Source: Rhabditoides inermis (taxonomy: Eukaryota > Nematoda > Chromadorea > Rhabditida > Rhabditidae). Taken from it: a DNA stretch of 64,000 nt. Each line of letters opens with the position of its first letter. Within the stretch, counting starts at the first letter, position 1. Made by a program: the position numbers and the translations under genes. The notes beneath the pieces are model-generated. The model saw only the letters and a program-made list of their open reading frames with translations. It was not told where the DNA came from and made no database searches. Shown here in pieces: positions 1 through 10,916 of this stretch. Where the stretch lies: the NCBI GenBank assembly GCA_963966185.1, contig CAWZYM010000275.1:439001-503000 (forward strand). The letters run 5' to 3'.

Positions 1-3000
1 GGAGTCACATCCGGAGAGTGCAGCTGTAGCGACTCGTCCACTTTCACGTCCAGGTAGGCGGTGAACTCGCGAGACGAACCAACAAAGTGCTTGAAAGCCT
101 GAACAACGCACATAAAATTCTAATCTTTACTTTTTAAAAACATTCACAGAGTGCAATCACAAAGCACTCTCACTCACCTTGTCATGGAGCTTCACCACCA
201 CAGAGACGCGGCTCGTACCGGCAGTCAGCGCGTCGACAACCATCACATACCTGAAAAGTTCACATATCCATGTCCATCACCACAATCAGACCACTCACTT
301 GTTCATATCCGGGTATTCGACTCCGAGTGGCTGCACAGCGCGCAACACATCCGGCTGCGATACAGACCAGCTCACCTAAAACCACATTGGACCGACAACT
401 ATACCTTACAATTATACCTTCGTAATCTGTCTCTAGTCTACGACTGATGAGTGAACTGGCAACTGACAGTGAAGGGGTAGTGGGCTCCTCCAAAGGCGAA
501 AGGCGTCTCGTCGTCGCTGACTCCCTCGACACGCAGCCACACGCGGCCGCCGCGCTCCGCACGACGCGTCGACGCTGAGATGCGCACTCCGCGGAGAGAC
601 ACCACGCGAACCACCACAGTGTCCTGAACATATACCATCAGAGAGGAGTAGAGAACGCAGAGATTTACACAAAAAAACACTACACTCGACTCGCCTTGGT
701 CGTGTGTCCATCGGCCACGTTGACCGTTCCGGTCACACTCGTCCATCCGAGGTCCTTCGAGCCAATCAGAGCGTTCTCCTCCACAGACGCAACCTACAAC
801 AATCAAAATGAGACACAACACACAACTGTTGGCCACAAGTGCAGTGCAACACATTATGTAACATGACAAAACATGAAAACATAGCAGGTCCCAGTCCCAA
901 CAAAGACAAAGCTAACAAGCTAACGTCAAGCTAACGTGTCTGACCTTAGTGCTGTTAAGCGAGAAATGTAGGGGCGGGGTGGGCTGGGGTCCGCCAATCA
1001 CTTCGAGCTGGAACGTGCTCTCGGGGATGAGCGTGACGAGACGGGGCTCGAGACGGATCGGCGAGAACACTTGGATAGAGTGCGGGCGCGAGGTGAGCAC
1101 CCGCCCGTTCGCAGCCTTCGCAGACGCCGACAACGACGATGTGCCAACAGAGCTACCGCGCACGCGCTCACTGAAAAAAAAACTTACGTACATTATCCAT
1201 ACCCACATAAAAAGACCGAAAATTGAAGAAAGAATAAACTTACGAATATTTCCGATTCACCATTTCCCCACTGTTTATCGCCAGTGAGCGGTCGCTTGGA
1301 AAGGACAACATCCGAGACGCCGCAATCCTCTGCCTCTGCTACCCCGCTTGCCCCCCAACAAGGAGTCAAGAGGAAAAAGGGAGGATCGTTCTCATCTTCT
1401 CCCAAGCTGACCGATGACCGCATAGTGGAGCTGATCAACAACGCCCTCAAGGAGAGCTTTGACAAGATGTTCGTGCCTCTCTCCATCCAGATTGAGCAGC
1501 TCCAGAAGCAGTATTCTGCGCTCGAACAGAAGCTAGCCGACATCTCTCTCAAGCTGGACAAGATTCTCTCCACCGACAAGCCGCTGTACTCCAGTGTGGT
1601 CGAGGTTTTTCGCCTCGGACTTCCTCGACCCGATGGGCGTTCACCTCGCCCACTGATCGTCAAGTTCTCCTCGGAGGCTCAGACGTTCGCGTTTCTCAAG
1701 AAGTTCAACGAGAGAAGCCGCCAGGAGAACATGACGACCTCTGCCGTCTCGACATGTCTGGCGCGGAGAGCATCGTCTATCGCCAAGCCTGGAAACAAGC
1801 CATCTTGGAGAACGACAAGGCCGGAGCCCGCATATACACCGTGCGCAACTTCAAGGTGGTTCGTCTGGAGACGCCGCAGCCGTGGACGCGTTCGCAGCCG
1901 CGCGCGCCGACCAGCCCGCTCAGCCAGCAGCCGCCGCAGCCGATGCAGCAGTCGCCCGCCGTCGCTGTCTGAAGTTCGCGCAGACCAACGCCCGCTCTCT
2001 TCGCAATCGGATTCCGGTATACAGAGATTTCTATGAACTTTCTAACATTGATATTCTGTCTATATGTGAAACGTGGTTCGATTCGTCTATCACAGATTCT
2101 TTCATTTTCAATGGTCTTTTCCAAGTGTTCCGGCGAGATCGTTCCGCCCCCACTCGTGGAGGAGGAATTGTCATATTTGCCAAGCACAACATTCCTATTA
2201 CACTGCATGAGTGTAGTGAACCAGATTCTGACCTAGAATATATTTGTCTTGACATTCGCACCCCTCGCCCGTTTAGATATGTTTCTGTGTACCACAACCA
2301 ACATTCCAGATCATTTGCCCCTCTGATGGAGCGTCTCGCCGGTTTGATCGCAACTTCACCGAACCCAACAGTGGTATCAGGTGACTTCAATGCTCCTCAC
2401 ATCGATTGGTCTAACCTCGTATCCAAGTGCGCGCAATGCCAACGTCTATTATCTCTCTCGGTTTCTTTTGGTATGACTCAACACGTAGATGAGCCCACAC
2501 GTGACAAATCAATCCTCCTCTATCTCGTTCTCTCAAGCTCCAGCTGCATCGTTTTTGTTTGTGACGTGAGCGTATCGTGTGGAATGTCCGATCACTCCAA
2601 TGTTTTGTTTTCTGTTCAAAGTGATGTGCCCCCCTCGCTCTCGACTGCGGATCGAAAGATCGCATACAGACGAGGGGACTATCACCGAGCACAATCAATA
2701 CTGTCATCAATTGATTGGCTAAATGTTCTAAAACCGCATGTGCTAACAACCCAACAAATCTATGACAAATTTGTCTCTACTCTTCAAAATGTCATCGATG
2801 TTTGTGTCCCCGTTTTCACTCCTCGCAAAACGCATTCACGGCAGGTTTCTCGTTTGTTTCGGCTGAAAAAATTCATCTGGGCGGGAGAGGAAAACTCGAC
2901 TCGCTACAAAGCCGTTGTGAAAAGAATTGAAAAAATCCACCGCCGTGAACGAGTTAAACAGGAGCGAAAATTTGTGCATGACAGAAAATCATTCTTCGCT

Positions 3001-6000
3001 TTCATGAAGAAGAACTCCCGCTCGCATGTGCCTGTCCCTTCTTTGGTGTATGGTTCAAAGGTGGCTGACACTCCCTCTGCCAAGGCCGCAATGCTCTCCG
3101 ATCAGTTCAAGTCAGTGTTTATCACCGACGACGGATGCGATCCGGAACGCGCAGCGCGCACTCAGGCCTCACTTCCCACAGTCATCTTCCCACCTTGGAT
3201 GATCGAGAAAACACTTCTCGCCCTTCAACCCAAGGTGAACCGCACACCAGAAGGCGTCCCATCCTTTTCCATCAAGCATGTTGCCACCACCATTGCATTC
3301 CCACTATTGGGAGACCCGTTGGGAGACCCTTCCAAGGGGAGGGGCCAAACAGCAGCTGAGCGCGCGATTTCGAATTTTTTATGATTTTTCACCGTTCTTT
3401 CTCAATTTTTGTGTTAAATTTTAATTTAATATTAAATTTTATTTTAAGTTTTAATATTAAATTTTAATTTTATTTCTAATTTTTTTTCGAAAATTATGAA
3501 ATTCGACCCTTTCAATAATATGGCCAGCCGGGAAGGTTGGGGACCTCACCCTTTTTACCTATGTTCAATTGCCAAAAAGGCCAATCAAAAAATCAACTTT
3601 CTATTTTTCACATTGCGCACCCGGAACGAAAAGGTTCTCACACAAGCCTACATTATATATGTCCGTTCTATTCTTGAATATGCCACTGAGATTTACTCGC
3701 CATACTACCAAGTGGACAAGGATACGCTTGAATCCGTCCAATCCTTGTTTTTAACTTGTCTAGCATATCGATGCGGCTTCTCCCACTTGTCTAATTTCCA
3801 CGTGCGGGCTCGTCTAGGTTTAGAGTCTCTTTCCCACCGTAGAGATAGAAGAGACGTGGTGTTCGTGTACAAGGTGTTGCGAGGTGACTTTGATCTTTGT
3901 GTTGATGCACTTTTCTAAATGCGATCCAGCCGAACGCGAGGTGCCTCCGACAAACTCTATCCACTTTCTAGAGCAACAAATAACACAACTAAAGCTTTCT
4001 TCACTCATCGTTGCTTCGAAATTGTAAATAAAACTCCGCTCAGTATGTATTCCCTACCATACTCAGATTTCCTTTCCCTAATCGATGAACAATTGTAACT
4101 CCTCTAATATTTTCTCGACGTTCCTGTGATCATATAAGTGTATATGTGTATTATTGATCCGTAAAACATTGTTTAGATGCAATAAATAAATAAATGATGA
4201 TACACCCACCCATTGAGCGCGACGTGCTCTCCGCTGGCCTGGAGCTTGACGTGCATCTGCGAGACGAGATCCGTGCTGAACGGCTCTCCCGCGTCGTCCT
4301 GCACCTCCACAGACACGGGCGCCGACGAGCCAACCTCCATCTGCAACAGAGATCCAAATAGAAAAAGAAAGAGTACAACAGAATGGCGACTGATCAGCTA
4401 CTCCTAACTCCGACTCACAAAGCGCGGCGCATTGACGACAATCTGGTGGATGTCGGTGACACGCACCGGCACCACTGCTTCCGCCCCGTCAATGCATACA
4501 TCCAGCACGCGCACCACAGACGAGCCCAGACCGCTCGGCGACACCTAAACCGAAACCAATAAGAAACAAATACACTCGAACCAGAATGTTTCCATATGTT
4601 TCGACAGTCAAGTTTAATTGAAGACAGAAGACAGTACGATAATAGTAGTCTAGTCCAAAAGTGCATCTGTGCATCAATACACGTTAATCCAGAATACACC
4701 AAAACTCACAGTCACAACATTGTCCTTGACGAAGGCCGAGAATGGCGCGCCTCCGTCCGTCTGCACCACAAAGTGACCCGATCCGCCGCTCAGCACAATC
4801 TTGCCCTTGGTCGACGCATCGTTCCACAACACCTGAAAAAACACGTCGTACTGGAGTAAAGACTGCAACGCCGTGGACTGACCAGCTTGCTGGGCGCGAC
4901 GCTGGCCGTATCGACGAGTCGAATGTCGAGGTTGGCAGCGAGGGCAGTCGGCAGGCGGCCGGCAGTCGTCTTCGAGCACTTGACCGACACACGCACCGCT
5001 CCCGGAAGACCGCGAGGAGAAGCCGTAGCAACACCTGCACGAAACAGTCAACATTCCATTTCAAAAACACATACTGAAATGCTGCGTTCGTATGTCTATC
5101 AATCACTCGTTGTTCTCGTTCTCACCAATCTCGTTTCCGGCAACCACGTCGAGCAGCTCCTTCTTGTCGCTGCTCCACTCGAGCTGCAGTCCCTTGAGCG
5201 AATGCAGCGGACGCTCGTCGCCCCGCTCGCCGCAACGACCAAACCCGCGCACCACCACGTCCGTCGGACGGTTCACGTACATCGACTTCTGAACCAAACA
5301 GAAGTATGAATACGAAATACATACAACACACTCAAAAAAAACTCACGGCGCTGGCGGGGCAAGCGGGCAGCTGCTGCTTGGTCGTCTCCCTGTCGAGCGA
5401 GAGGTGGATGCGGGTGGGACGCGCGCAGCACATCTTCACCCTCACCTCGGCGCGAGCCGGCAACTCGTTCGACGACGACGGGCCGTTACCCACAGACACC
5501 GTCAACTCCTGAAAGGTGACAACAGTTGATAATGGAGATAAAGTAACCTCCCCTACAAAACCACTTACCGCCACTCCCTCCGTGTTGGTGCAAGTAATCT
5601 GAGCAGTCTGGTCCTGTACTGATACCGACACAAACTTCTGATTGGATACGACTGAAACAAACGATAGTTAAAAGTAGAGATTAGAGATAGAACCTCACCG
5701 TTGGCATAGTACTGGCTAGGATCGAGAAGCCAGGCACGGGGTCCTCCGGTGAACTCGAGCACAGTATCACTGCCCAGAGACATGAGCACATCCTCCGTCA
5801 GCGAGGCCTATGATTGTTAAAAACAAGGATATGACACGCGTCAATCGACAAACCGTGAGAGCGGGATAGGCAGACACGTCGATGGACGCCTTGTACTTGT
5901 CGAGGCGCACTGTCACCTTCGTGTCTCCCGAGTGCACAGCCTTGAGAGAGATGGCCGCGCAGCCAGAGTCACGCGGCGGCAGACTCGTCAGCTTCTCTGA

Positions 6001-8661
6001 GAATGTAATTCAATATCAATAACAACTTTGTAGAGATAACAATAACCACGGTAATAACACTCACTCGAGTTGTGCTTGAATATGGTCGAGTCGGCGACCT
6101 CGACAGTGAAGGGCGCGTTGCGGCAGTCCGTGATGACATGTTGCTTTCCGTCGAGTCCCGTTCCAGTGAGCTGGACGTTGAGCAGCAGCTCGGTGCCCTC
6201 CTCCGCCTCCACGCGAGACGAGCCAAACCCAATAGACAGAACCTCCACCACAGACACCTGAACGAGAATATAAAAAACTTCATACATTGCATATCCATCA
6301 TTCACTATTCAATTTCCAATCTTCATTCCAGCCAGACTCACGTGCGCGGTGACCGAGTGCTTCGTGTTTCTCCTGTCGGTGAGCGTAATCGTCGTGGATC
6401 CCGAGTCTCCGGACAGCACCACTCCGCTGTTCGCGTCCACCGCTCCGATCGACGGCTGAGCAGACGCCCACGAGTACACACCACTGCCGCCAACAGCCTG
6501 ACATCAATGAAATAATGGAGAAACAACACTTAACAAAAACATCCCGAGAAAAGAGAAGAGGCTCACCTGAAGGGGATACTCGAAGCGTACTCCGGGGAGA
6601 TAGGGGAAGGCGACGGCGGAGGGCTCAATGGCCAGCGGGTCCACAACCTCCAGCTGCTGCTCACCCACTACTGTGCGCTTCAGCAAATGCTCCACGCCAG
6701 ACTGAAAGTGATAGACTGATAGACAACAACGAAATTCAAATAAAGTACAAATGAGACACAGCTACGAACGGTGATGGTAATAAAAAGTAATCCGCATAGC
6801 GTCAAGAAGCGTCCACCAACCTCTTGGAAGACGGACACAAACTTGGAGCGTAGGGTCGTCTTGCCGGCCTTCTTGGCGCGCACCACAAAGAAGGTGGCGT
6901 TGCGAGAGTTGTCCAGCACATCAAACAAATCCGACGACACCAGCGAGTCAAACTTCGTATTCTGCAAGGAAATAGCTGCCGACCTGTTCCACAACTAAAA
7001 AATCTCACATCGGCAATGTACATGCTGTTTCCGTTCTGATCGAAGAGGGCGACCGAGAGATGGTAGGTGCGGCCGGTCTCGAGCAGCCAGTTGCCGCCCG
7101 ACACGGCCCACTGCAGCGACTCGGCGTCCACCACGTGGATCGCCGTCGACGGTGGCCGCACCCCAGCCTTACCCTTCACATCCACGTCTGCAAACACGGC
7201 ATTGGTTTTGGTATGAATAAAGTCAAATCAAGGAGAAACGAGGCTCACTGTGGCTGAGCAGGTGGATCTCGGTGCTGCCCTTCTTGTCGGCCGTGACAGT
7301 GGAGGAGGCCTTGTCCAGAGCGCACACACCGCCCGCATCCAGTTCCAAATAGTACGACGTGGACGGCATTGTAACCACTGAAACGGAGTAATATGCATGC
7401 ATACATTAAAAAAATCACAATTGTTAATCAAAATGTAAAATGAACAATTAGTGAAAAGTAAAAAAAAACTGTCGAAATATGTGTACCCTCAGTGGATTGT
7501 TGGCGAACGATCATGACTGAGAAGGAGACTTGCGAGTAGAGCGGCACGTACAGATCGTACGACGGAATCAGAAGCAGGTTCGCCACGACAACCAGGTCGA
7601 TCGAGTTGGGAGCAATTTTCTGGAAAAACAAATGAAAAATTGATCTAAAACCGTTCACTTCACGAATAGTTACCGAAAGCTGCTGGTCCTGGAACTTGGC
7701 GCTGAGTTGAGATGAGCCAGTCATCACTCCCTCGAGCAGAATCAAATATCCTAAATAAAAAAAACGCTTTTAAATTTAAAATTGGTTCTACAAACCCTTC
7801 TTCTTGTTCTTCTCAAGTTGCTGGATCTCGGCGGGAGCATCGTACTTGGACTGCTCGAAAGGCACGATACGCAGCGGGCGCTCGGCCGATCCCTCCGTCG
7901 ACAGCTCCCACTCGAGAGGAATCTCCGACAGCGTAGAGAACTTGTCGCCTTAACAACATCCGAATAAGCGTGTCAAGATCACCGCAAACGCACCTTCCGA
8001 GTTGAACGCCTCGATCTCAATGCGCACGGGTGACGCGTCGACGTAGAGAATCTTGGTGGTCGTGTCAATGGTGATGCGCGCGATCTGATCCACAGTAACG
8101 CCGCAACTTAGCATCGTACCCGTGTCTGACAAAATTTGGCATCAGTAAAATTGATTTCACAAATGAATGTTGGTCAGGGCGACTCACTGGCATCCTCGGC
8201 GAAGATGACGGCGTTGAGCTCGCTGACGGGCGCGGCCTTGGCGGTCGAGCGAATCTCGGCACGGTCAGAGCATTCGCGGCCGTTCTCGACGATTGGAGTC
8301 ACCTCCACCACATCGGGACGAGTCGAACGCCTGAATGAGAAAGTACATGTACATTACATAGAATTGGTAACATGAACGCGACCGAAAACTGGAAATTCAT
8401 TGATGTATTTTGCAGCACTCTTCAAGTATTTTAGTAATTTAGTTATACAGTAATTTATTTTCATGTTCATTCTAACATTCTGAGCACATACCAGTTGAAG
8501 CATCCTCCCGAAGGCTGGCTCACTTCCAAAGTGAACTTCACTGGAATGGTGGGGTGATACGGCAACAGAACTCGGGGAACATTCAGACGGTAACCACTAG
8601 ATTCGGTTACGAAACAAAAGATGAGCAGCAATGCTGCTAGGGATAAGCTCCCGAGCCGCAT
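1..8661 (-). CDS. NUP210: Nuclear pore membrane glycoprotein 210 (gp210), 5' part, 27 exons, runs off the left edge
   Basis: gp210 is a single-pass nuclear-envelope protein whose large lumenal region of Ig-like repeats rings the pore. Exons, read on the minus strand: 8661-8492, 8330-8188, 8125-7994, 7948-7796, 7750-7674, 7619-7487, 7377-7249, 7187-7009, 6961-6821, 6701-6567, 6497-6342, 6257-6065, 5996-5854, 5807-5699, 5651-5569, 5508-5347, 5288-5126, 5034-4883, 4832-4710, 4544-4419, 4340-4210, 1170-945, 793-695, 623-468, 375-299, 250-178, 98-1. All phases agree, giving about 1,220 residues; the vertebrate protein is near 1,890, so the C-terminal third, including the membrane helix, lies outside. 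Seen: an N-terminal signal peptide (MRLGSLSLAALLLIFCF), then LNVPRVLLPY, FAEDA, LYVDASPVRIEIEAFNSEG, WLLETGRTYHLSVALFD, GGSGVYSWAS, LSGGSGHF and IQVFSPIRLEP, which match gp210 family motifs. The 3-kb intron between 4209 and 1171 holds a retrotransposon, and the intron after 695 has a GC donor. Confidence 0.93.
1284..1972 (+). pseudogene. ORF1-like region of the retroelement, frameshifted
   Basis: The translation has a basic, serine-rich stretch (KRKKGG...), then a coiled-coil segment with heptad leucines (IEQLQKQYSALEQKLADIS) and a conserved part around PLIVKFSSEAQTFAFLKKF. Near 1745 the frame must change to continue into AWKQAILENDKAGARIYTVR. The layout resembles ORF1 RNA-binding proteins of CR1-type elements and matches the coiled-coil ORF1 of the element at 28.6-32.1 kb. 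No ATG opens the longest frame, and the shift means no intact protein can be made. Confidence 0.65.
1957..3384 (+). pseudogene. APE-type endonuclease of the non-LTR element, polymerase core lost
   Basis: One open frame carries the endonuclease motifs in order: TNARSLRNR (Asn), ICETWFDSSI (Glu), GGGIVIFAK, SGDFNAPHIDW (GDFN) and GMSDHSN (SDH). In this family the domain nicks target DNA to prime reverse transcription. About 200 linker residues follow, ending at NRTPEGVPSFSIKHV, just before the reverse-transcriptase fingers would start. The frame then enters AT-rich sequence and stops at 3384. The endonuclease itself looks unbroken; the polymerase palm is missing. Confidence 0.85.
3361..3495. 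other. AT-rich filler where the reverse-transcriptase core should be
   Basis: About 135 bp made mostly of runs such as TTTTAATTTAATATTAAATTT sits exactly between the pre-palm linker and the polymerase C-terminus. It has no coding potential. It marks an internal deletion of roughly 1 kb with AT-rich filler or a later small insertion. Confidence 0.6.
3496..3918 (+). pseudogene. C-terminal (thumb/connection) fragment of the non-LTR reverse transcriptase
   Basis: The frame reads TQAYIIYVRSILEYATEIYS, then LESVQSLFLTCLAYRCGF, RLGLESLSHRRDRRDVVFVYKVLRGDFD. In CR1, L2 and RTE polymerases this 'YVRPxLEYAsxVWsP...LExVQRrFT' block follows the palm. The catalytic YADD part is absent upstream. It is the 3' coding end of the element that starts near 1.2 kb. 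Confidence 0.8.
4181..4195 (+). repeat. 3' tail (AATA)n of the retrotransposon
   Basis: Three and a half AATA units close the element, as is typical for CR1/L2-like 3' ends made by target-primed reverse transcription. On the NUP210 strand the tail begins only about 14 nt downstream of the 5' splice site at 4209. Confidence 0.75.
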
Positions 8662-9100
8662 TTTGGTGGATACCAAAAGCGCTGAAATAGGATAATGAAA
8701 ATCTATTTACATAACAAAAAAACGAAACTAAAATAATCAACAAAACAACAACAGTTTTATTGCGCGAAAAAATATGGGAACATCTCATGAGATTCGCGCC
8801 AGTCACTAAACGCAGTAACTCATATATACGAATACACGTTTTATAAAAACTTTATTATTCAATATTCAAACCGAATCATGAAAAAAAACTCACAAATAGA
8901 AAATGAAAACTTTCTATCTATGTTTTCAAACGTAAACTCCATTGTTTAAAAAAAATTTAATGTATGAAATTTAACAATTCCAAACAAAAACTTCATTCCA
9001 CAACGAATATCCTGCCTACTGAAACAAAAACAGCTACTGTAATTTTACATCGAAAAACATATGTTTTGCAAATTTCGTTTCTTTCACTCATTTTTACGCT
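8662..9100. promoter_or_regulatory. Divergent promoter region between NUP210 and TSR2
   Basis: Only 439 bp of AT-rich sequence separate the two start codons, which face away from each other. Both promoters and both 5' untranslated regions must fit here unless distant trans-spliced leaders are involved. Poly-A and poly-T runs are frequent. I see no clear TATA box at a fixed distance from either gene. Confidence 0.55.
8682..8687 (-). promoter_or_regulatory. Candidate trans-splice acceptor (TTTCAG) of NUP210
   Basis: On the minus strand TTTCAG ends 20 nt upstream of the start codon at 8661, with pyrimidine-rich sequence before it. TTTCAG is the consensus nematode acceptor. It could receive a spliced leader or close a 5' UTR intron; the DNA alone cannot separate the two. 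Confidence 0.4.
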
Positions 9101-10916
9101 ATGAGTTTTGCCCAAACGCATGGTGTGAACCCGGATGAGTACAGGAAGTTCGTCTCCCGAGTTCTGCGCGTGTGGAGCGGCTATTCCCTCGCTATTGACC
9201 TAAACTCCGGCGGTCCGGAGACCACCGAGAAGCACGAAGTGAGTCGATTTTGAATGGAACGCATTACGAACTTGGATCATGAGTTGCGAATTCAGTGGTT
9301 CACGAGCGTGCTGGCCGAGCACATTCTGCTCACGCGCGGTCTGGACGCGGCGGATCTGGAGGAGTGGATGAACAACATCTTCTACTCGGACTTCGACCTG
9401 ATCCTTGAGGACGACTCGTGCTACCCCACCGCCTTCCTGCTCCTCGAAGCGTTAGGGTGGGTGATTCGTTAATAATATGTCGTCAGTATATTCGAACCGG
9501 GCCCGTCAAAACGCACAGTTAGTGCCTGGTCACGGCGCAACGCGCGATCACGCGCGTCGTCATTTCGAGACGAGACAACGCGGCGCGTTGATTCGGGATT
9601 CTCGAATGCGAGAAATGAGCGGCGTGATTGCACGCCCATGCCACGCGCGCTGACCGGCGCGTGTTGTTTCGGGATTTCTGACGGGCAAAGCGTGATATCA
9701 CGCTGCCGCTCATTCGAGATTCGCGAAAGCGTTAGTTCGGGATCGCGCGTCATTTCGAGACGCCTGCATCCCATGCACGGCCTCCTCATTGCCTTTCTCA
9801 TAAATGAGACGGTTGAGAAATGAGACAAATCATGTGGCATTATCGAAACAAATTGCATAATTTTCCAATTATCACGGCCCACCGGTCGCTTCATCTCTCC
9901 AATCCCGAATGAACGCGCGGCAGCGTTGTTTCGGGATTTTCTGACTTCTCCAACTACCACGGGCGTTATTTCGGGATTCTCGAATTGGAGACTTTTGCCG
10001 CGCGTTCATTTCACGCGGCGCGATTTCGGGAAAAGCGTGGCGTGATGGAATGACGGCCACACGCCGAGACAAAATCGCGCGTGAAACAACGTCGTTGCGC
10101 CGTGACCATGCACTACGCACAGTTTGTTTGGTCGTGCCTCGAAAGCAATTGGAAGGAGGATGTTTCGTACTGACCGCTCACGTATACTGTTCAGCTACAT
10201 GAAGAACGGCAACCAGGAGCGCCTTGCTCAACTCGTCGCAGGTCTGCCTTCCGAAGAGCAAGTGCGTTCAGTGATATATTCGTTCCTTGTCATTGGCCAC
10301 ATACGTCACAACGAGTCACGAGTTTGTATTTGTTTTCATATGGTATGATTCATATGTTTTATCTATGGTCTCATATTTGCACGGTTAGCCAAGATGTCAA
10401 GTTCATACTTAGAATGGTTAATGTTTGCATTGATAATCGAGATAGCAAGCCCATACGCAAAATCGTGGCTCACACTTCCTGTTATTTGTGCAGTGTGTGG
10501 GAGCGTACCGCGTACCGATAGCAACTGTCATCGTATGCAAGCGTGATACCCGTATGTAAGCGTGAATGATAAGAATACAATATACAATACAATTCAATGT
10601 TCAATTCTGGTTGCAGGTGAAAGCTGCTAAGAAGGCGAGCGTGCGGGAGGGCAACGACGACGATGAGGAGATGGACGGTGACAGCGCCAGCGACGACGAC
10701 GACGGTCAGTCAGTCTCTGCTATCTTCCAGTCTCCATGTTTGCGTTACTAATCTCATTACGCCTCCCTTATCTATACGTGTCACCTGACCTGCCACCCAT
10801 GCCTATATATAACAGAGTGCGACGCGGAGGAGCGGGAGGTGAAGGAGAAGAAGGAGCGCCAGCCGCGCACCGTCACCGACGACGACGGCTGGACGACCAT
10901 CGTCTCCCACAAATAG
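9101..10916 (+). CDS. TSR2: Pre-rRNA-processing protein TSR2 homolog, five exons, 184 aa
   Basis: TSR2 escorts ribosomal protein eS26 to pre-40S particles and is needed for 20S pre-rRNA processing. Exons 9101-9238, 9296-9456, 10195-10261, 10617-10704 and 10816-10916 join in phase to 555 nt. Seen: the N-terminal helix (FVSRVLRVWSGYSLAIDLNS) with a GG where the family has WGG; LEEWMNNIFYSDFDLILEDD, the usual 'xFDxxxEDgS' block; an acidic, low-complexity tail (DDDEEMDGDSASDDDD); and the C-terminal DDGWTTIV motif. Length is normal for the family. Intron 2 holds a 596-bp DNA transposon remnant. No trans-splice-like AG lies close to the start. STAT follows 1.75 kb downstream on the same strand. Confidence 0.9.
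9520..10115. mobile_element. Non-autonomous hAT-like MITE in TSR2 intron 2, with 8-bp target duplication
   Basis: The ends are near-perfect inverted repeats of about 23 bp (TAGTGCCTGGTCACGGCGCA at the left; its complement with one change at the right). CGCACAGT lies directly outside both ends, at 9512-9519 and 10116-10123, a perfect 8-bp target duplication. An 8-bp duplication with TAG-type ends points to the hAT superfamily. The interior is GC-rich and full of short repeats such as TTTCGGGATT and CATTTCGAGACG in both directions. It encodes no transposase. Confidence 0.85.

Larger units (their letters stand above)
1209..4195 (+). mobile_element. Degraded CR1/L2-like non-LTR retrotransposon in a NUP210 intron
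   Basis: It lies antisense inside the NUP210 intron 4209-1171. In order it shows a coiled-coil ORF1-like part, a nearly intact apurinic-type endonuclease, a deleted reverse-transcriptase core, the C-terminal end of the polymerase ORF, and a 3' tail of AATA repeats. This order and tail type fit the CR1/L2/Jockey group. The 5' edge is uncertain: ATACCCAC near 1199 resembles ATACACCCAC just beyond the tail and may be a decayed target duplication. Stop codons and frame changes show that it is dead. Confidence 0.85.

Noticed and set aside
9469..10120. Arg-rich frames on the minus strand in TSR2 intron 2
   Set aside because: They lie inside the hAT-like MITE and come from its GC-rich sub-repeats; no transposase motif is visible.
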